Assembly: GCF_900103345.1 (NCBI RefSeq)
Contig: NZ_LT629702.1
Location: forward strand, 2,790,001-2,854,000
Length of the DNA stretch: 64,000 nt
Direction of reading: 5' to 3'
Source: Pseudomonas azotoformans
Lineage (GTDB): Bacteria; Pseudomonadota; Gammaproteobacteria; Pseudomonadales; Pseudomonadaceae
How positions within the stretch are numbered: the stretch's first letter is position 1; each line of letters starts with the position of its first letter. A model generated the notes under the pieces. The model was not told where the DNA came from, did no database searches, and saw only the letters and a list, made by a program, of their open reading frames with translations. The translations under genes and the position numbers were made by a program. This document shows, one piece after another, positions 25,244 to 38,900 of this stretch.

Positions 25244-26088
25244 TGCTGACCCTGACCATCGGCACCTTCGCCATCGCCCTGAATCACATCCTGCTGATCA
25301 GCGCGCTGATTCTCGCCACCCTGGTGGGTTGGCGCGTGGCCAAGCGTGGTGGTGAAAACCCGGAATCGGTGCTGTTCAGCCTTTTCCTGCTGGGCATGCT
25401 CGTCGCCCGCATCAGCTTTGTACTGAGGTACTGGAGCGACTACCGCAACGACTGGGTGCAGATGGTCGACCTGCGCGACGGCGGCTTCCTTGCCTGGCCG
25501 GGCGTGATCGCCCTGGTCCTTGGCGCACTGGCCTATGGCTGGCGCCGCCCGGCCCTGCGCAAGCCGCTGAGTGCCGGGGTGATCACCGGCCTGGTGTTCT
25601 GGGGCATGACCAGCGTGTCCCTGAGCCTGTATGACAAGGGCTCGCAGCTGCCGGAAATCACCCTGCGCAATGCCAATGGCGAGGTGGTGCAATTGGCCGA
25701 CTACAAGGGCGGTCCGCTGGTGATCAACCTGTGGGCCACCTGGTGCCCGCCGTGCCGCCGCGAAATGCCGGTGCTGGAACGTGCCCAACACCAACGTCCC
25801 GATGTGACCTTCCTGTTCGTCAACCAGGCCGAAAGCATGCAAAGCGTCAGCACCTTCCTCGCCACTCAAGGCCTGACGCTGGACAACGTGCTGTTCGACG
25901 CCAGCGGCCGCCTCGGCCAGGCCGTGGGCTCGATGGCCTTGCCGACCACCTTGTTCTACCGAGCCGATGGGCGCCTGATCAACAGCCACCTGGGCGAGTT
26001 GTCCCAGGCCAGCCTGGCCCGCGCCATGGAACCCTTCGACACCGCCCCTGAAAGGAAACCGACATGCCAAGCCTCCGCCACCTGCTGA
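25243..26088 (+). CDS. dsbE: TlpA/DsbE-type thiol-disulfide oxidoreductase with extra membrane helices
   Basis: 281 residues. About four N-terminal membrane segments (residues 1-125) resembling a shortened prolipoprotein transferase-like region are fused to a periplasmic TlpA/ResA-like thioredoxin domain with LWATWCPPCRREMPV near residue 165 (CPPC active site). DsbE proteins are normally anchored by one helix, so the multi-pass front is notable. It is probably kept reduced by DsbD and may serve cytochrome c or another thiol pathway. Coupled to dsbD (TGATG) and overlapping dsbG by 25 bases. Confidence 0.9.
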   Translation: MLTLTIGTFAIALNHILLISALILATLVGWRVAKRGGENPESVLFSLFLLGMLVARISFVLRYWSDYRNDWVQMVDLRDGGFLAWPGVIALVLGALAYGWRRPALRKPLSAGVITGLVFWGMTSVSLSLYDKGSQLPEITLRNANGEVVQLADYKGGPLVINLWATWCPPCRREMPVLERAQHQRPDVTFLFVNQAESMQSVSTFLATQGLTLDNVLFDASGRLGQAVGSMALPTTLFYRADGRLINSHLGELSQASLARAMEPFDTAPERKPTCQASATC

Positions 26089-26825
26089 CCCTGCTGCCGC
26101 TGACACTCGCGGCCACCCTGGCCCAGGCCGAAGACTGGCCTGCACCGATCAAACAGATCGAGGCCAAGGGCGCCAAGATCCTCGGCAAATTCGACGCCCC
26201 CAGCGGCCTCACCGGCTACGCCGCCCAGTACCAGAACCGTGGCATGGCCCTGTACCTGACCGCCGACGGCAAAAGCGTGATCGCCGGCAACCTGTACGAC
26301 GCCCAAGGCAACGACCTGAGCAGCGCCCCCCTGGAAAAGCTGGTGTACGCACCGATGGCCAAGGAAGTCTGGGCCAAGATGGAAAAAAGCAGCTGGATCC
26401 AGGACGGCGACATCAAGGCGCCGCGCATCGTCTACCTGTTCAGCGACCCCAACTGCCCCTACTGCAACATGTTCTGGGAACAGGCCCGCCCCTGGGTGAA
26501 GGCCGGCAAGGTGCAGTTGCGCCACATCATGGTCGGCATCATCCGCGAAGACAGCCCGGGCAAATCCGCCGCGCTGTTTGCCGCTAAAGACCCGCAGAAA
26601 GCCTTGGAAGAACATGAAGCCGCTGGCAAGGGCAGCAAGTTGCAGGCGTTGGCCAAGATTCCGGCGGATATCGAGGCCAAGCTTGATAGCAACATGAAGT
26701 TGATGGATGAGCTGGAATTGTCGGCGACGCCGGCGATTTTCTATCTGGATGACAAGGGCGGGTTGCAGCAGCAGCAAGGGGCGCCTTCGCCGGAGAAGTT
26801 GGTGAAGATTCTTGGGCCGAAATAG
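26064..26825 (+). CDS. dsbG: Periplasmic disulfide isomerase DsbG
   Basis: 253 residues with a signal peptide (MPSLRHLLTLLPLTLAATLA, cleavage near AQA). An N-terminal dimerisation domain precedes a thioredoxin domain whose active site is FSDPNCPYCNMFW near residue 132 (CPYC), with the cis-proline loop SATPAIFY near residue 223. It reduces or isomerises disulfides or protects cysteine sulfenic acids and is recharged by DsbD, encoded two genes upstream. The start lies inside dsbE. It ends facing pvdL across a compact REP palindrome. Confidence 0.94.
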   Translation: MPSLRHLLTLLPLTLAATLAQAEDWPAPIKQIEAKGAKILGKFDAPSGLTGYAAQYQNRGMALYLTADGKSVIAGNLYDAQGNDLSSAPLEKLVYAPMAKEVWAKMEKSSWIQDGDIKAPRIVYLFSDPNCPYCNMFWEQARPWVKAGKVQLRHIMVGIIREDSPGKSAALFAAKDPQKALEEHEAAGKGSKLQALAKIPADIEAKLDSNMKLMDELELSATPAIFYLDDKGGLQQQQGAPSPEKLVKILGPK

Positions 26826-26845
26826 GCGGTGCCTTGACTGACGCC

Positions 26846-26911
26846 ATCGGGGGCAAGCCCCCTCCCACATTTGGAACGCATTTCAAATGTGGGAGGGGGC
26901 TTGCCCCCGAT
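26846..26911. repeat. REP doublet, GTGGGAGGGGGC family, compact inward form
   Basis: Two REPs face inward so that about 66 bases form a near-perfect palindrome, with ATCGGGGGCAAGCC at one end and its complement at the other. It lies between the convergent dsbG and pvdL ends, where it could stop transcription from both sides. Confidence 0.92.
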
Positions 26912-26934
26912 GAGGCCCTGACAGACAACGAAAA

Positions 26935-29900
26935 TTAAAGCCCCTCCAACTCCGCCATCAAATCACTCAAACGATCTACCTTCTCGGCACTGATCTCATT
27001 CGCAGCCAGCCCCTCGATATACTCGGCCAACTCCGCCACCGTACTGCATTCAAACATCGCCCTTAGCGGCACATCCCGCTGCAAGGTCTTCTGCACCCGC
27101 GAGGCAATCTGCGTGGCCAGCAACGAATGCCCGCCCAGTTCGAAGAAGTTGTCCTGCACCCCTACCCGCTCGACTTTCAGCACTTCGGCCCAGATGTCTG
27201 CCAAGGTGGTTTCCAGCTCATTGCGCGGCGCCAGGTAGTCCTGGCTGTGTAACTGGCCGATCTCCAGCGCCGGCAGCGCCTTGCGGTCGAGTTTGCCGTT
27301 GGCATTCAGTGGCAGGCGGTCGAGCCACAGCCAGTGCAGCGGCACCATGTATTCCGGCAGCTCGGCGCGCAGGCGTTGCTTGATGCGGTCCAGGCGTTCG
27401 CTTGGGTTCAGCGCCTCATCCGCCGCCACCAGATAGCCGACCAGGTGCTTGCCGTTGACGCCCTCCTGCACCCCCACCGCCGCGTCGCGCACTTCCGGTT
27501 GTTCGTGCAGGCGCGCTTCGATTTCACCCAGCTCGATGCGGTAGCCGCGAATCTTCACTTGATGATCGACACGCCCGACGTACTCCAGCACGCCATCACT
27601 ACGGCGACGCGCGAGGTCGCCGGTGCGGTACAGGCGCTCGCCCGGCGCACCGAAAGGATTCGGCACAAACACCGGCGCAGTGCGCAGCGGGTCGCTGACG
27701 TAACCGCGACCAACGCCGGTGCCGGCGACACACAGCTCACCCACAGCACCTTGGGGCACCAGCTCCAACGCACCATCCAGCAGGTACAAACGGTTGTTGT
27801 CGGTCGGTGTACCAATCGGCAGGTAAGTGCCACGGGTCGAGGCCGAGTCGACGCGATAGAACGCCACATCATCGGAACATTCCGCCGGACCATAAGCGTT
27901 CACCAGCCCGATCTCGGGGTAACGCAACAACCACTGATGCGCCAGCTCCGGTGGCATCGCTTCGCCGGTTGGCAGCATCCAGCGCAGGCCATCCAGGCTG
28001 ATGCGGTCCTGGGCCAACATGCCCTGGATCAGTGATGGCACGCTTTCCAGCACGGTGATCCCTTGGGTCTGAACGTGTTCCAGCAGGCCTTGGGGATCAT
28101 GCGCGATGGTGTTCGGCACGATATCCACCCGCGCGCCAAACAGCGGCGCGGCAAGGAACTGCCACACGGAAATATCAAAGCTTTGCGACGCAGTCTGCGC
28201 GATCACATCGGCGTCGCTCAAGGCCAGGTATGGGACCTTGCTCAACTGGTTATTGAGCATGCCGCGCTGCTCCACCATCACGCCCTTGGGCAGGCCGGTG
28301 GAACCCGAGGTGTAGATGACGTAGGCGAGGTTGTCCGGGCCGCTGTAGATCCGCGGGTTTTCACCACGTGCCGGTATCTCTTCCCACACCAGCAATTGGC
28401 AATCGAAGCCGTCCAGCAACTCGATGGCCAGCTCGCGGCATGCCTCGGTGCATACCAGCAACGGCGTGCGGCTCAAGTCGATGATGCTGCGCAAACGCTG
28501 GCTCGGCAGACCCGGGTCCAGCGGCAGGTAACCGGCACCGGCCTTGAAGCTGCCGATGATCATGCCCAGCAGGTCAAGGCTACGTTCGCCCAGCAACGCC
28601 ACCGGTTGATCGAGACCCACGCCGGCTGCAATCAGCGCATGACCCAGGCCGTTACTGCGGCGGTTCAGTTCGTCGTAGGTCCATTGTTGATCAAGGCAAC
28701 TGGCGGCGATGCGCTGCGGATGTGCGGCCACCTGGGCTTCGAACAACTCGACATAGCTGCGCTCCAGCGGGTAAACATGCTCACTCTGGTTGCAGCCCTC
28801 CACCAGGAACTCACGCTCCTGCTCGCCAATCAGCGGCAGGTCGGCCATGTCGCCATGGAAGCCCTGCACCAGCGCCAGCAGCAGGCGCTTGAACTCACCG
28901 AGCATGCCTTGCACGGTGGTTTCGTCGAAGTAGCGCTGGTCGTAGGACAGGTGCAAGCCCAGGTCATCGCCCGGATAACACACGGCCGTCAGCGGAAAGT
29001 TGGTGTGGGTGCGGCCGGAGTCCGAGGTGGCATTCAGGCTTTGTGCACGGTCCAGCACCGAGACTTCCACCGGGGCGTTTTCGAACACGAACAGGCTGTC
29101 GAACAGCGGCTGGCCCTTGGGCAGTTCGCTGTGTTCCTGGAGGGTTACCAGCGGCAGGTATTCGTACTCGCGCAGTTGCATATTGCTGTCGAGCAAGTCG
29201 CTCAACCACTGGCGCACGCTGCAACGCTGGTCGTCCTCGGGCAGTTTTACCCGCAGCGCGATGCTGTTGATGAACAGGCCGACGGTGCGTTGCATCTCGG
29301 GCATCTCTACCGGGCGCCCGGCCACGGTGACGCCAAACAGCACGTCACGGTCGCCACTCAAACGACGTAATACCAGCGCCCACGCCGCCTGAGCGAAGGT
29401 GTTGACGGTCAGTTGATGAGCCTGGGCCAGTTCGCGCAGCTGCGCACCGTCGCGGGCGTCGAGGCGGGTGTAGCAGTCGCCCACCAACATGCCACCGTGG
29501 CCGGCGTGGTCACGCAGGAACGGACGATCGCTCGGGATCGGCGTGGTGCGCTCGAAGCCTTGCAGGTTCTGCTGCCACCACTGGCGTGCCTCGCTCAGGT
29601 TCTGGCGTTGCAGCCAGGCTATGTAATCGCGATAGCGCGGCGGTGTGGCCAGTTGCGCCTCGCGCCCCTCGCCGAGGGCCATGTAGATCTCGAAGAAGTC
29701 ATTCATCAGCAACGAGCGGCACCAGGCATCGATGAGGATATGGTGGTTGCTCATCATGAACCAGTAGCGCTCGGCGCCGACGCGGATCAGGCGCAGGTGG
29801 AACGGCGCCTGGTTGAGCAGATCGAAACCGGCTTCGCGCTCCTGCTTGAGCAGTGCTTGCAGGCGCGGCTCATGTTCGCTTTCCGGGTCAGCACTCCAGT

Positions 29901-32900
29901 CGAGGTATTCAATTGGCGTGCTGCCCGGTGCGTGGATCACTTGCAGCATGTCTTCGCCGACGTTCCAGCAGAACGAAGCGCGCAAGGCTTCGTGACGGGC
30001 GATCACCGCCTGCCAGGCCTGGGCGAAACGCTCGGGGTCGAGGGCGCTGTTGATGCGGTAGCGGTCCTGCATGTAGTAGAGGCCGGTGCCCGGCTCCAGC
30101 AGGGTGTGCAGCAACAGGCCTTCCTGCATCGGCGTCAGCGGGTAGACGTCTTCGATGACGCTGGCCGGCACCGGCAGGCTGTCGAGTTGCGCCTGGGTCA
30201 GATCGGCCAGCGGGAAGTCGGACGGCGTGAGGCCGCCGACATCGTCCTGCAGACAGTGCCGGGTCAGGCTGTGCAGTTCGGCCAGGTAGGCCTCGGCCAA
30301 TTCGCGCACCGTGTGCTGATCGAAACGCTCACGGCTGAAGGTCCAGCGCAGCACCAGTTCGCCGCCGTACACCTGGCTGTCGATGCTCAGCTCGTTGGGC
30401 AGTGGCGCGTCCGGGTCATGGGCCAGGCCCGCGGACTCATCCAGCGGATGGAACAGCGCATCGGTACCGAAGCTCTGGTCGAACTGGCCGAGGTAGTTGA
30501 AGGTGACCTGCGCGCTCGGCAAGGCGGCCATGCTGTGCTTGCACAGATCATCGGCCAGGTAGCGCAGCACGCCATAACCCAGGCCTTTATGCGGCACGCC
30601 GCGCAGTTGCTCCTTGATCGCCTTGATCGAATCGCCCTGCCCGGCCTGCGGGGTCAGGCGCAGCGGGTAGGCACTGGTGAACCAGCCGACGCTGCGGGTC
30701 AGGTCGATGTCATCAAACAGGGCTTCACGACCGTGGCCTTCCAACTGGATCAGTGCCGAGGCGTGACCCGTCCAACGGCACAGCACACGGGCCAGGGCGG
30801 TCAGCAGCAGGTCGTTGACCTGGGTGCGATAGGCGCTCGGGGCCTGTTGCAGCAGCTGGCGGGTGTGTTCGGCATCCAGGCGCACGCTGACGCTGTCGGC
30901 GTCGCGGTTGCGCAACGAACCGTGCGGGCGCGCCACCGGCAACACCACTTCCGGCCCAGCCAATTGGTCCTGCCACAGACTCAGTTCTTCACGCAGGGAT
31001 TCGCTGCCGGCATACGCCTGCAAACGCGCGGCCCAATCACGCAGGGCACTGGTCTTGGCCGGCAGGCTGACCGATTGGCCGTCACTCAGTTGGCGGTAGA
31101 CCGTTTGCAGGTCTTCGAGCAGGACGCGCCACGACACGCCGTCCACCACCAGGTGATGGATCGCGATCAGCAGGCGTTGTTGCCCTTGGGGACCGTCCAC
31201 CAGCAAGGCGCGCAGCAACGGACCGTGTTGCAGGTCGAGGCTGCGCTGGGTGTCGGTGAACAGCGCGGTGCACTGCGCCATATCACGCACTTGCGCCTGC
31301 ATCAGCACGCCGCCTTCCGGCACGGCCAGATGCTCGGCGTGCCACCGCGCGTCGCGCTGGGAGAAGCTCAGGCGCAGTGCATCGTGGTGTTCCAGCACCG
31401 CCAGCAGCGCCTGCTCCAGACGATGGGGTTGCAGCAGTTGCAACGGTTTGAGGACCAGCGCCTGGTTCCAGTGCTGACGGTTCGGGATCTCGGTGTCGAA
31501 GAACCAGTGCTGGATCGGCGTGAGGCCCGAGCTACCGGTAAGCACGCCTTGCTCGGCGGTGATCTGCTCGGAGCGCGTGGCCACGGCGGCCAGGGTTTGC
31601 ACGGTCTGGTGCTGGAACAGGTCGCGGGGGCTGAAATGAATCCCGGCCTGCCGCGCACGGCTGACCACCTGGATCGACAGGATCGAATCACCGCCCAGTT
31701 CAAAGAAGTTATCGTCCAGGCCGACTTGCTGCACATTCAGCACGGCGCACCAGATCGCTGCCAACGTCTGTTCAAGCTCGTTGCGTGGCGCAACATAGGT
31801 CTGGCGATTCGCCTCGGGGTCCGGCTGCGGTAACGCACGACGGTCGAGTTTGCCGTTGGCGGTCAACGGCATGCTGTCGAGCACGATCAGGTGCGCGGGC
31901 ACCATGTAGTCCGGCAGTTGCGCCTTGAGATGTGCCTTGAGCGCATCGCGCAATGCGCCGTGCTCGGCATCGCTGACCAGGTACGCCACCAACTGCTTGC
32001 CACTCGGCGAATCCAGCGCCAGCACCACCGCTTCACGCACGGACTCGTGTTCCAGCAGGCGGGTTTCGATCTCGCCCAGTTCGATACGGAAACCGCGAAT
32101 CTTCACCTGATGGTCAATCCGCCCCAGGTACTCCACCAGGCCATCGGCGCGTTGGCGCACCAGGTCGCCGGTGCGGTACAGGCGCCCACCGTTGCTCGCG
32201 AAGGGATCGGCGACAAAACGCTCGGCGGTCATGCCCGGACGCTGGTGATAACCCTGGGCCAGTCCGGCGCCACCGACGTACAACTCGCCGGTCGCCCCTT
32301 GCGGCACCAGGGCCAGGTCGGCGTCGAGAATGTACGCCACACGGTCGCCGATGATGCTGCCGATCGGCACGCTGCCGGCGCCCTCCTCCAACTGCTCGGG
32401 CGCGAGACTGGCCAGCGGCATCACCACCGTTTCAGTCGGGCCATAGGCGTTGAAGAACACCTGCGGCTGGAACGCTGCGCGGATGCGCTGCAGGTGCTCA
32501 CCGGTCAGCGCTTCGCCACCGGTGATGCACATGCGCACCGGCAACGTCTGCTGCTGGGTCGCCAGCCATTGCGCCAACTGGCTGCCGTAGCTCGGCGTGA
32601 AGCCCAGGATAGTGATGTGATAGGTACGGATCAGTCCGCAGATTTCTTCTGCATCCCACTGGCCCTGGGCCCGCAACACCACCTGCGCACCGCTGAGCAA
32701 CGGCACCAGCAGGCGCTCGGTGGCGGCGTCGAAGTTGATCGAATAGAAGTGCAGCTCGCAGTCATCCGGGCGCATGCCGAACCGCTCGATCACTGCCGCG
32801 CAATGCATGGCGATTTCACCGTGGGCCACCACCACGCCCTTGGGCTTGCCGGTGGAGCCGGAGGTGTAGATCAAGTACGCCTGGTGTTGCGGCAGGCTGA

Positions 32901-35900
32901 TCAACGGCAGCTCATCGGCTGGGTAGTTGGCGAGTACCGGCAAATCATCTTCCAGGCACCAGCACGCCACGGTCGCCGGCAATTCGCCAAGGGCTTCGAA
33001 CATCGCCGCGTCGCTGAGCAGCAGGCCGATGCCGCTGTCTTCGATCATGTAATGCAGGCGGTCCAGCGGGTATTCCGGGTCCAGCGGCACGTAGGCGCCG
33101 CCGGCCTTGAGGATCGCCAGCAGGCCGATGACCATTTCCAGCGAACGCGGCAACGCCAGGCCGACCCGCACCTGCGGGCCGACGCCACGCTCGCGCAGCA
33201 TCCAGGCCAGGCGATTGGCGCGGGCGTCCAGTTCGCGGTAGCTGAGGGTAACGCCGGCGAAGGTCAGCGCGGGCGCATCGCCACGGGCTTTCGCCTGCTG
33301 GCTGAACAGCGTGTGAATGCACTGATCAAGGCGATGTTCACCGGCTTCGACGCCCAGGCTGTCCTGTAGCGCGCGCTGTTCCATAGCACTGAGCAACGGC
33401 AATTCGCTCAGACGCTGCTCGGGATTGGCGATCAACGCTTCCAACAGGTTGCGCCAATGCTCGGCCATGCGGGCGATGCGTGGCTCATCAAACAAATCGG
33501 TGCTGTAGGTCAGGCAGCAACCCAGGCGATGGTCAAGGTCGGTGACTTCCAGGTTGAGGTCGAACTTGGTCGCCCGCGCATCGTTGGCCAGGTACTCGAC
33601 GGTCATGCCGGCCAATTGGCGGCTCTGCTGGAACTCCCAGCGCTGCACGTTGCACATCACCTGGAACAGCGGGTTGTAGGCCGCACTGCGCGGCGGCTGC
33701 AGGGCCTCCACCAAGTGGTCGAAAGGCAAGTCCTGATGGGATTGGCCTTCGATCACGGTATGGCGCACCTGTTCGAACAGCTCAGCCACGTTCATCTGCC
33801 CATCGAGCTGGCAACGCAGCACCTGGGTGTTGAGGAACGCGCCGATCAGCCCTTCGCTTTCCGGGCGGATGCGGTTGGCCACGGGCGCGCCGATGCGCAG
33901 GTCGGTCTGGCCGCTGTAGCGGTAGAGCAACACGGCCAGGGTGGCGGTCATGGTCATGAACAGGGTCAGGCCGCGTTCAGCGTTGAAGGCACGCACGCGG
34001 ACGGCCAGGTCATCGCTCAAATCGAAGCGGTACAGTTCGCCCCGATGGCTTTGTACCGGTGGACGTGGACGGTCGCCGGGCAGTTCGAGCAGCGGATGTT
34101 CCGTGCCCAACTGACGAGTCCAGTAGTCCAGTTGGCGCTGACGCTCGCCCGCTTCCATCCACTGGCGCTGCCATACGCTGTAGTCGAGGTACTGCACCGG
34201 CAACGGCGCCAGCGGCGACAGGCGTTCGTCGATAAAGGCCTCGTACAACGCGCTGAGTTCACGGGCAAAGATGTCCATGGCCCAGCCTTCGGTGACGATA
34301 TGGTGCAGGGTCAGCACCAGGTAATGTTCGCGCTCGGCGGCCTTGACCAGGCAGGCGCGCAGCAACGGCCCGGTTTCCAGGTTGAACGGAGTATGCGCCT
34401 CGTGATCGGCCAGTTGCTGCAAGCGCTGCTGGCGTTCGGGTTCGGCCAGCGCGGAGTAGTCCTGCCAGTCCATGCGCAGGCCGGTCTGTGCCGAGACCTT
34501 CTGACAGGCCACGCCGTCGACGCTCGGGAAGGTGGTGCGCAGGGTTTCGTGACGCATGATCAGCGCTTGCAACGCCGCCTCGAAACGCCCCACATCCAGC
34601 ACGCCACGCAGGCGCGCCATGCCGCCGACGTTGTACGCCGGGCTGTCCGGCTCCATCTGCCAGAGGAACCACATGCGCTGCTGGGAATAGGACAACGGCA
34701 CCGGCTGGCTGCGGTCGACCTTGGCGATGGCGGTTTGTTGGTTGCGTTGGCCCGACGCCTGGATCAGCCCGACCTGTTCGGCAAAAGCGCCCAACTCGCT
34801 GGCTTCGAACAAGGTGCGCAACGGCAACTCGACGTCACACGCCTGGCGGGTGCGGGAGATGATTTGCGTGGCGAGCAGCGAGTGGCCGCCCAGGGCGAAG
34901 AAGTCATCGTGCAGGCCGATTGTCGGCAGCCCGAGGACTTCGCGCCAGATCGCGGCGATCTGCTGTTGCAGCGGCGTTTCAGGCTCGACGTGCTCACGGG
35001 TTTGCCACACCGGCTCCGGCAACGCGCGACGGTCGAGCTTGCCGCTGGGGCTCAACGGCATGGCGTCCAGGCGCATCAGCAGCGCCGGCACCATGTACTC
35101 CGGCAGTTCGGCGGCCAGGGCGCTCTTGACCTGCTGTTCGTCCAGTTCGGCATGGGCGGTGTAGTAGCCGATCAACTGGGCGTCACGCACCAGCACCACG
35201 GCCTGGGCGATGCCGTCCAGGGCGAGCAGGCGCGCTTCGATTTCTTCCGGCTCCACACGGAAACCGCGCAGCTTGACCTGTTGGTCGAGACGGCCGAGGT
35301 ACTCAAGCACACCGTCGGCGTTCCAGCGGGCGCGGTCACCGGTGCGGTACAGGCGCGCACCTTGGTGGTCGGCGACAAAGCGCTCAGCGGTCAACCCAGG
35401 ACGGCCGAGGTAACCCCGCGCCAGGCCGATACCACCGATACACAGCTCACCCGGCACGCCAACGGGCACGGGGTTGAGCTGCTCATCCAGCACACGGCAG
35501 ATCACATTGCCCAGCGGACGGCCAATCGGCGAGCGTTCGCCATCCTCGGCACTGCAGTGCCAGTGGGTCACGTTGATTGCGGTTTCGGTCGGGCCATAGC
35601 GGTTGTGCAATTGCACCGCCGGCAACTGGGCCAACACGCGGTTGCGCAGCTCGGCAGGCAAGGCTTCGCCACCGGAGAACAGGCGGCGCAGGCTGGTGCA
35701 TACGGCCACCAGCGGTTCATCGATAAACAGCTGCAACAGCGGCGGCACAAAGTGCAGCGTGGTCACGCCGTGCGCCTGCACCAACTGCGCGATGCGGTGC
35801 GGGTCGCGATGCTCGCCGGGGCCGGCCAGCACCAGGCGGCAACCGGTGATCAGCGGCCAGAAGCATTCCCACACCGACACGTCAAAACTGATCGGCGCCT

Positions 35901-38900
35901 TTTGCATCAGCACATCGCTGGCGTCGAGTTGATAGGTGGCCTGCATCCACTGCAAGCGCTCGGCCAATGCCGCATGGGTATTGCCCACGCCTTTGGGCTG
36001 GCCGGTGGAACCGGAGGTGTAGATCACATAGGCAAGGTTATCGCCGTGCAGGTGCAGGCCGGGCGCCTGGGTCGGCCAGCTGTCGAGGTGCAGGCTGTCC
36101 ATGGCGATCACACACACGCCTTCGGCATTCGGCACTTGCTCCAGCAGCGCAGTCTGGGTCAACAGCAAGTGGACGCCGCTGTCCTTGAGCATGTAGGCCA
36201 GCCGCTCGGCGGGATAGTCCGGGTCGAGCGGCACGTAGGCACCACCGGCCTTGATGATCGCCAGCAGACCGATCAGCAGTTGCGGCGAACGCTCGGCGGC
36301 GATGGCCACGCACACGTCCGGGCCGACGCCTTTATCGCGCAGGTAATGGGCCAGGCGGTTGGCCTGGGTGTGGAGTTGGGCGAAGGTCAGGCTACCGCCG
36401 TCCCAGACCAGCGCGGTGCTGTCCGAGGTCTGCTGGTTGAGCAGGTCGGGCAGCCACTGTTGGGCCGGCGCGCAGGGGGCTTCGCTGTAAAGCGCCTGTT
36501 CGTCGTGCTGCATCAGCATGAGGTCGCCGATGGCTTGCCGGGGCTGTTCGCAGACAGCGTGCAACAGGTTGATGTAGTGCTCGGCCAGGCGCTGGATAGT
36601 CGCGTTTTCGAACAGTTCATCGGCGTAGTCGAACGACAGGCTCAGGCGCCCGTTGCGGTCTTCTTCGGTGTGCAGTTGCAAGTCGAACTTGGCTTCGCGG
36701 CTGTGCCACGGCAGCTCGTCGGCGAGCATACCCGGCAGGCGGCGCAAGGCACTGAGGTCGCGTTGCTGGTGGTTGAACATGACCTGGAACAGGCCCTGCT
36801 CGCGGGCTTGCGGGAAGGCTTCCAGCAGTTGTTCGAACGGCAGGTCCTGATGGGCCTGGGCGCCCAAGGCCGTCTGGCGCGTTGCGGCTAGCAGCTGGTT
36901 GAAGGGCAGGCGTCCGTCGAGTTCGGCGCGCATCACCAGGGTGTTGATGAAGAAGCCGACCAGGCCTTGGGTTTCCTGGCGCGGGCGGTTGGCATTGGGT
37001 ACGCCGATGCGGATATCGCGCTGGCCGCTGTAGCGATAGAGCAGGCTCTGGAACGCCGCCAGCAACAGCATGAAGGGCGTGGATTCGTTGGCCTGGGCGG
37101 CCTGGCGAATGGCTTCGCTAAGGCTCGCACCCAAGCGCAAGCTATGGCGCGAGGCCGTGTGGCGGTGGTGTGCCGAGCGCGGATGGTCGGTGGCCAGGCT
37201 CAGTGTCGGGTGCTCTTCACCCAGTTGCGTTTTCCAGTACGCCAGTTGGCGCTGGCCTTCGCCTTCGGCCAGCCATTGGCGCTGCCAACTGCCGTAGTCG
37301 GCGTAGTGCAGAGCCAGGGGCGGCAACGCCAGGGTCTGGCCCTGGGCAGCGGCGGCGTAGAGGCGTGAGAATTCATCGATAAGGATATTCAGCGACCAGC
37401 CGTCGGCGATGATGTGGTGCAGGGTCACCAACAGTTGGTGGTCTTCATCGTCCAGGCGCACCAGGGTCACCCACAGCAGCGGGCCTTTTTCCAGGTCGAA
37501 CCGGGTGCGCGCTTCGTCTTCGCGGATCTGTTGCGCACGGGCTTCACGCTCGGCTGCGGGCAGGTCGCTGAGGTCGATGATCTGCAGGTCGAAATCGGCC
37601 TTGGCATCGATCCGCTGGAAAGCCTGACCGTCGCGTTCGTAGAAGCGTGTACGCAGGGCTTCGTGGCGCTGGATCAACTGCTGGAAGCTTGCGCGCACCG
37701 CGTCTTCGTCCAACTCGCCGCGCAGGCGCAGGGCACCAGGGATGGTGTAGGCGCTGCTGTGCGGGTCCAGTTGCCAGGTGATCCACAGGCGGTTCTGTGC
37801 CAGGGATTGGGGCAGTTCCTCCAGACGGGACAAGCTGTGAATCGCACCTTGGGCGACGCCGCCATCCTGTTGTAATTGCGCGACAGCCGCGGCAAAACCC
37901 TGCAGGGTCGGCGCTTCGAACAGCAGGCGCAGGCTCAGCTCCAGGCCAAGGGTTTCACGCAGGCGCGCGACCACTTGGGTGGCGCTGATGGAGTTGCCGC
38001 CGAGCAGGAAGAAGTGGTCATCGGCCGCAACGGTCGCGACCTGCAACTGTTCGCACCAGATCGCGGCGATCTGGTTTTGCAGGTCGGATTCCAGCGCTCC
38101 AGTGCGCGCCTGCGCTTGCAGATCGGGGAACTGCGCATAGCGGTCGAGGCTGCCATCGGCGTGGCGTAGCGCACACGCCGCACGTTGCACCTTGCCGCTG
38201 GAGGTCTTCGGCAACGCGCCAGGGTTGAGCAACACCACCACGCTCGGCGCCTCCTGGTACGCCTCCGCGACGGCCTGGCGGATCGCTTTGATCAGCGCTT
38301 CGGGCGGCAGGATCTTCTGCACGCTGCGGCTGATTTCGGCGGCAATGCCGATGCCCTCCAGGCCCCGGTCATTCACCGAAAACGCGGCGACCCGGCCTTT
38401 GCGCACCACTTCCACTTCGCGCTCGATGGTCTGTTCGATGTCCTGCGGGTACAGGTTGTGGCCGCGCACGATCAGCAGGTCCTTGAGGCGACCGGTGATG
38501 TACACCTCGCCGTCCCGGATAAAACCGAGGTCGCCAGTGCGCAGCCAGGTAAGGCCGGCATGTTGCACGAAGGTCTTGGCGGTGGCCTCGGGGTTGCGCC
38601 AGTAGCCGTGGGCGATGCTCGGGCCGCTGGCCCAGAGTTCGCCGACGTGGTTATCGGGCAGTTCGGCGAGGCTGTGCGGGTCAGCGATCAGCACCGCGTG
38701 TTCGGGCTGGCTGGTGCCGCAACTCATGATCGCACTGCCCTGCCCCGGCTCGGCGCGGTTGGCGGCCAGGGCCTGCTCGTCGACGCGCAGCGCGGGGATG
38801 CCATGGCCACGAGTGCCACCGGCGACAAACAGGGTTGCTTCGGCCAGGCCGTAGGAGGCGAAGAAATTATTCGGGGTAAAACCACAGGCAGCGAACTTCT

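Noticed and set aside
29413..31833. Open frame of 806 codons on the plus strand
   Set aside because: Antisense to pvdL in the same composition pattern; the pvdL frame carries all the motifs.
33457..36891. Open frame of 1144 codons on the plus strand
   Set aside because: Antisense to pvdL; rich in Arg, Gln, His and Gly as expected from reversed high-GC coding sequence, with no family resemblance.
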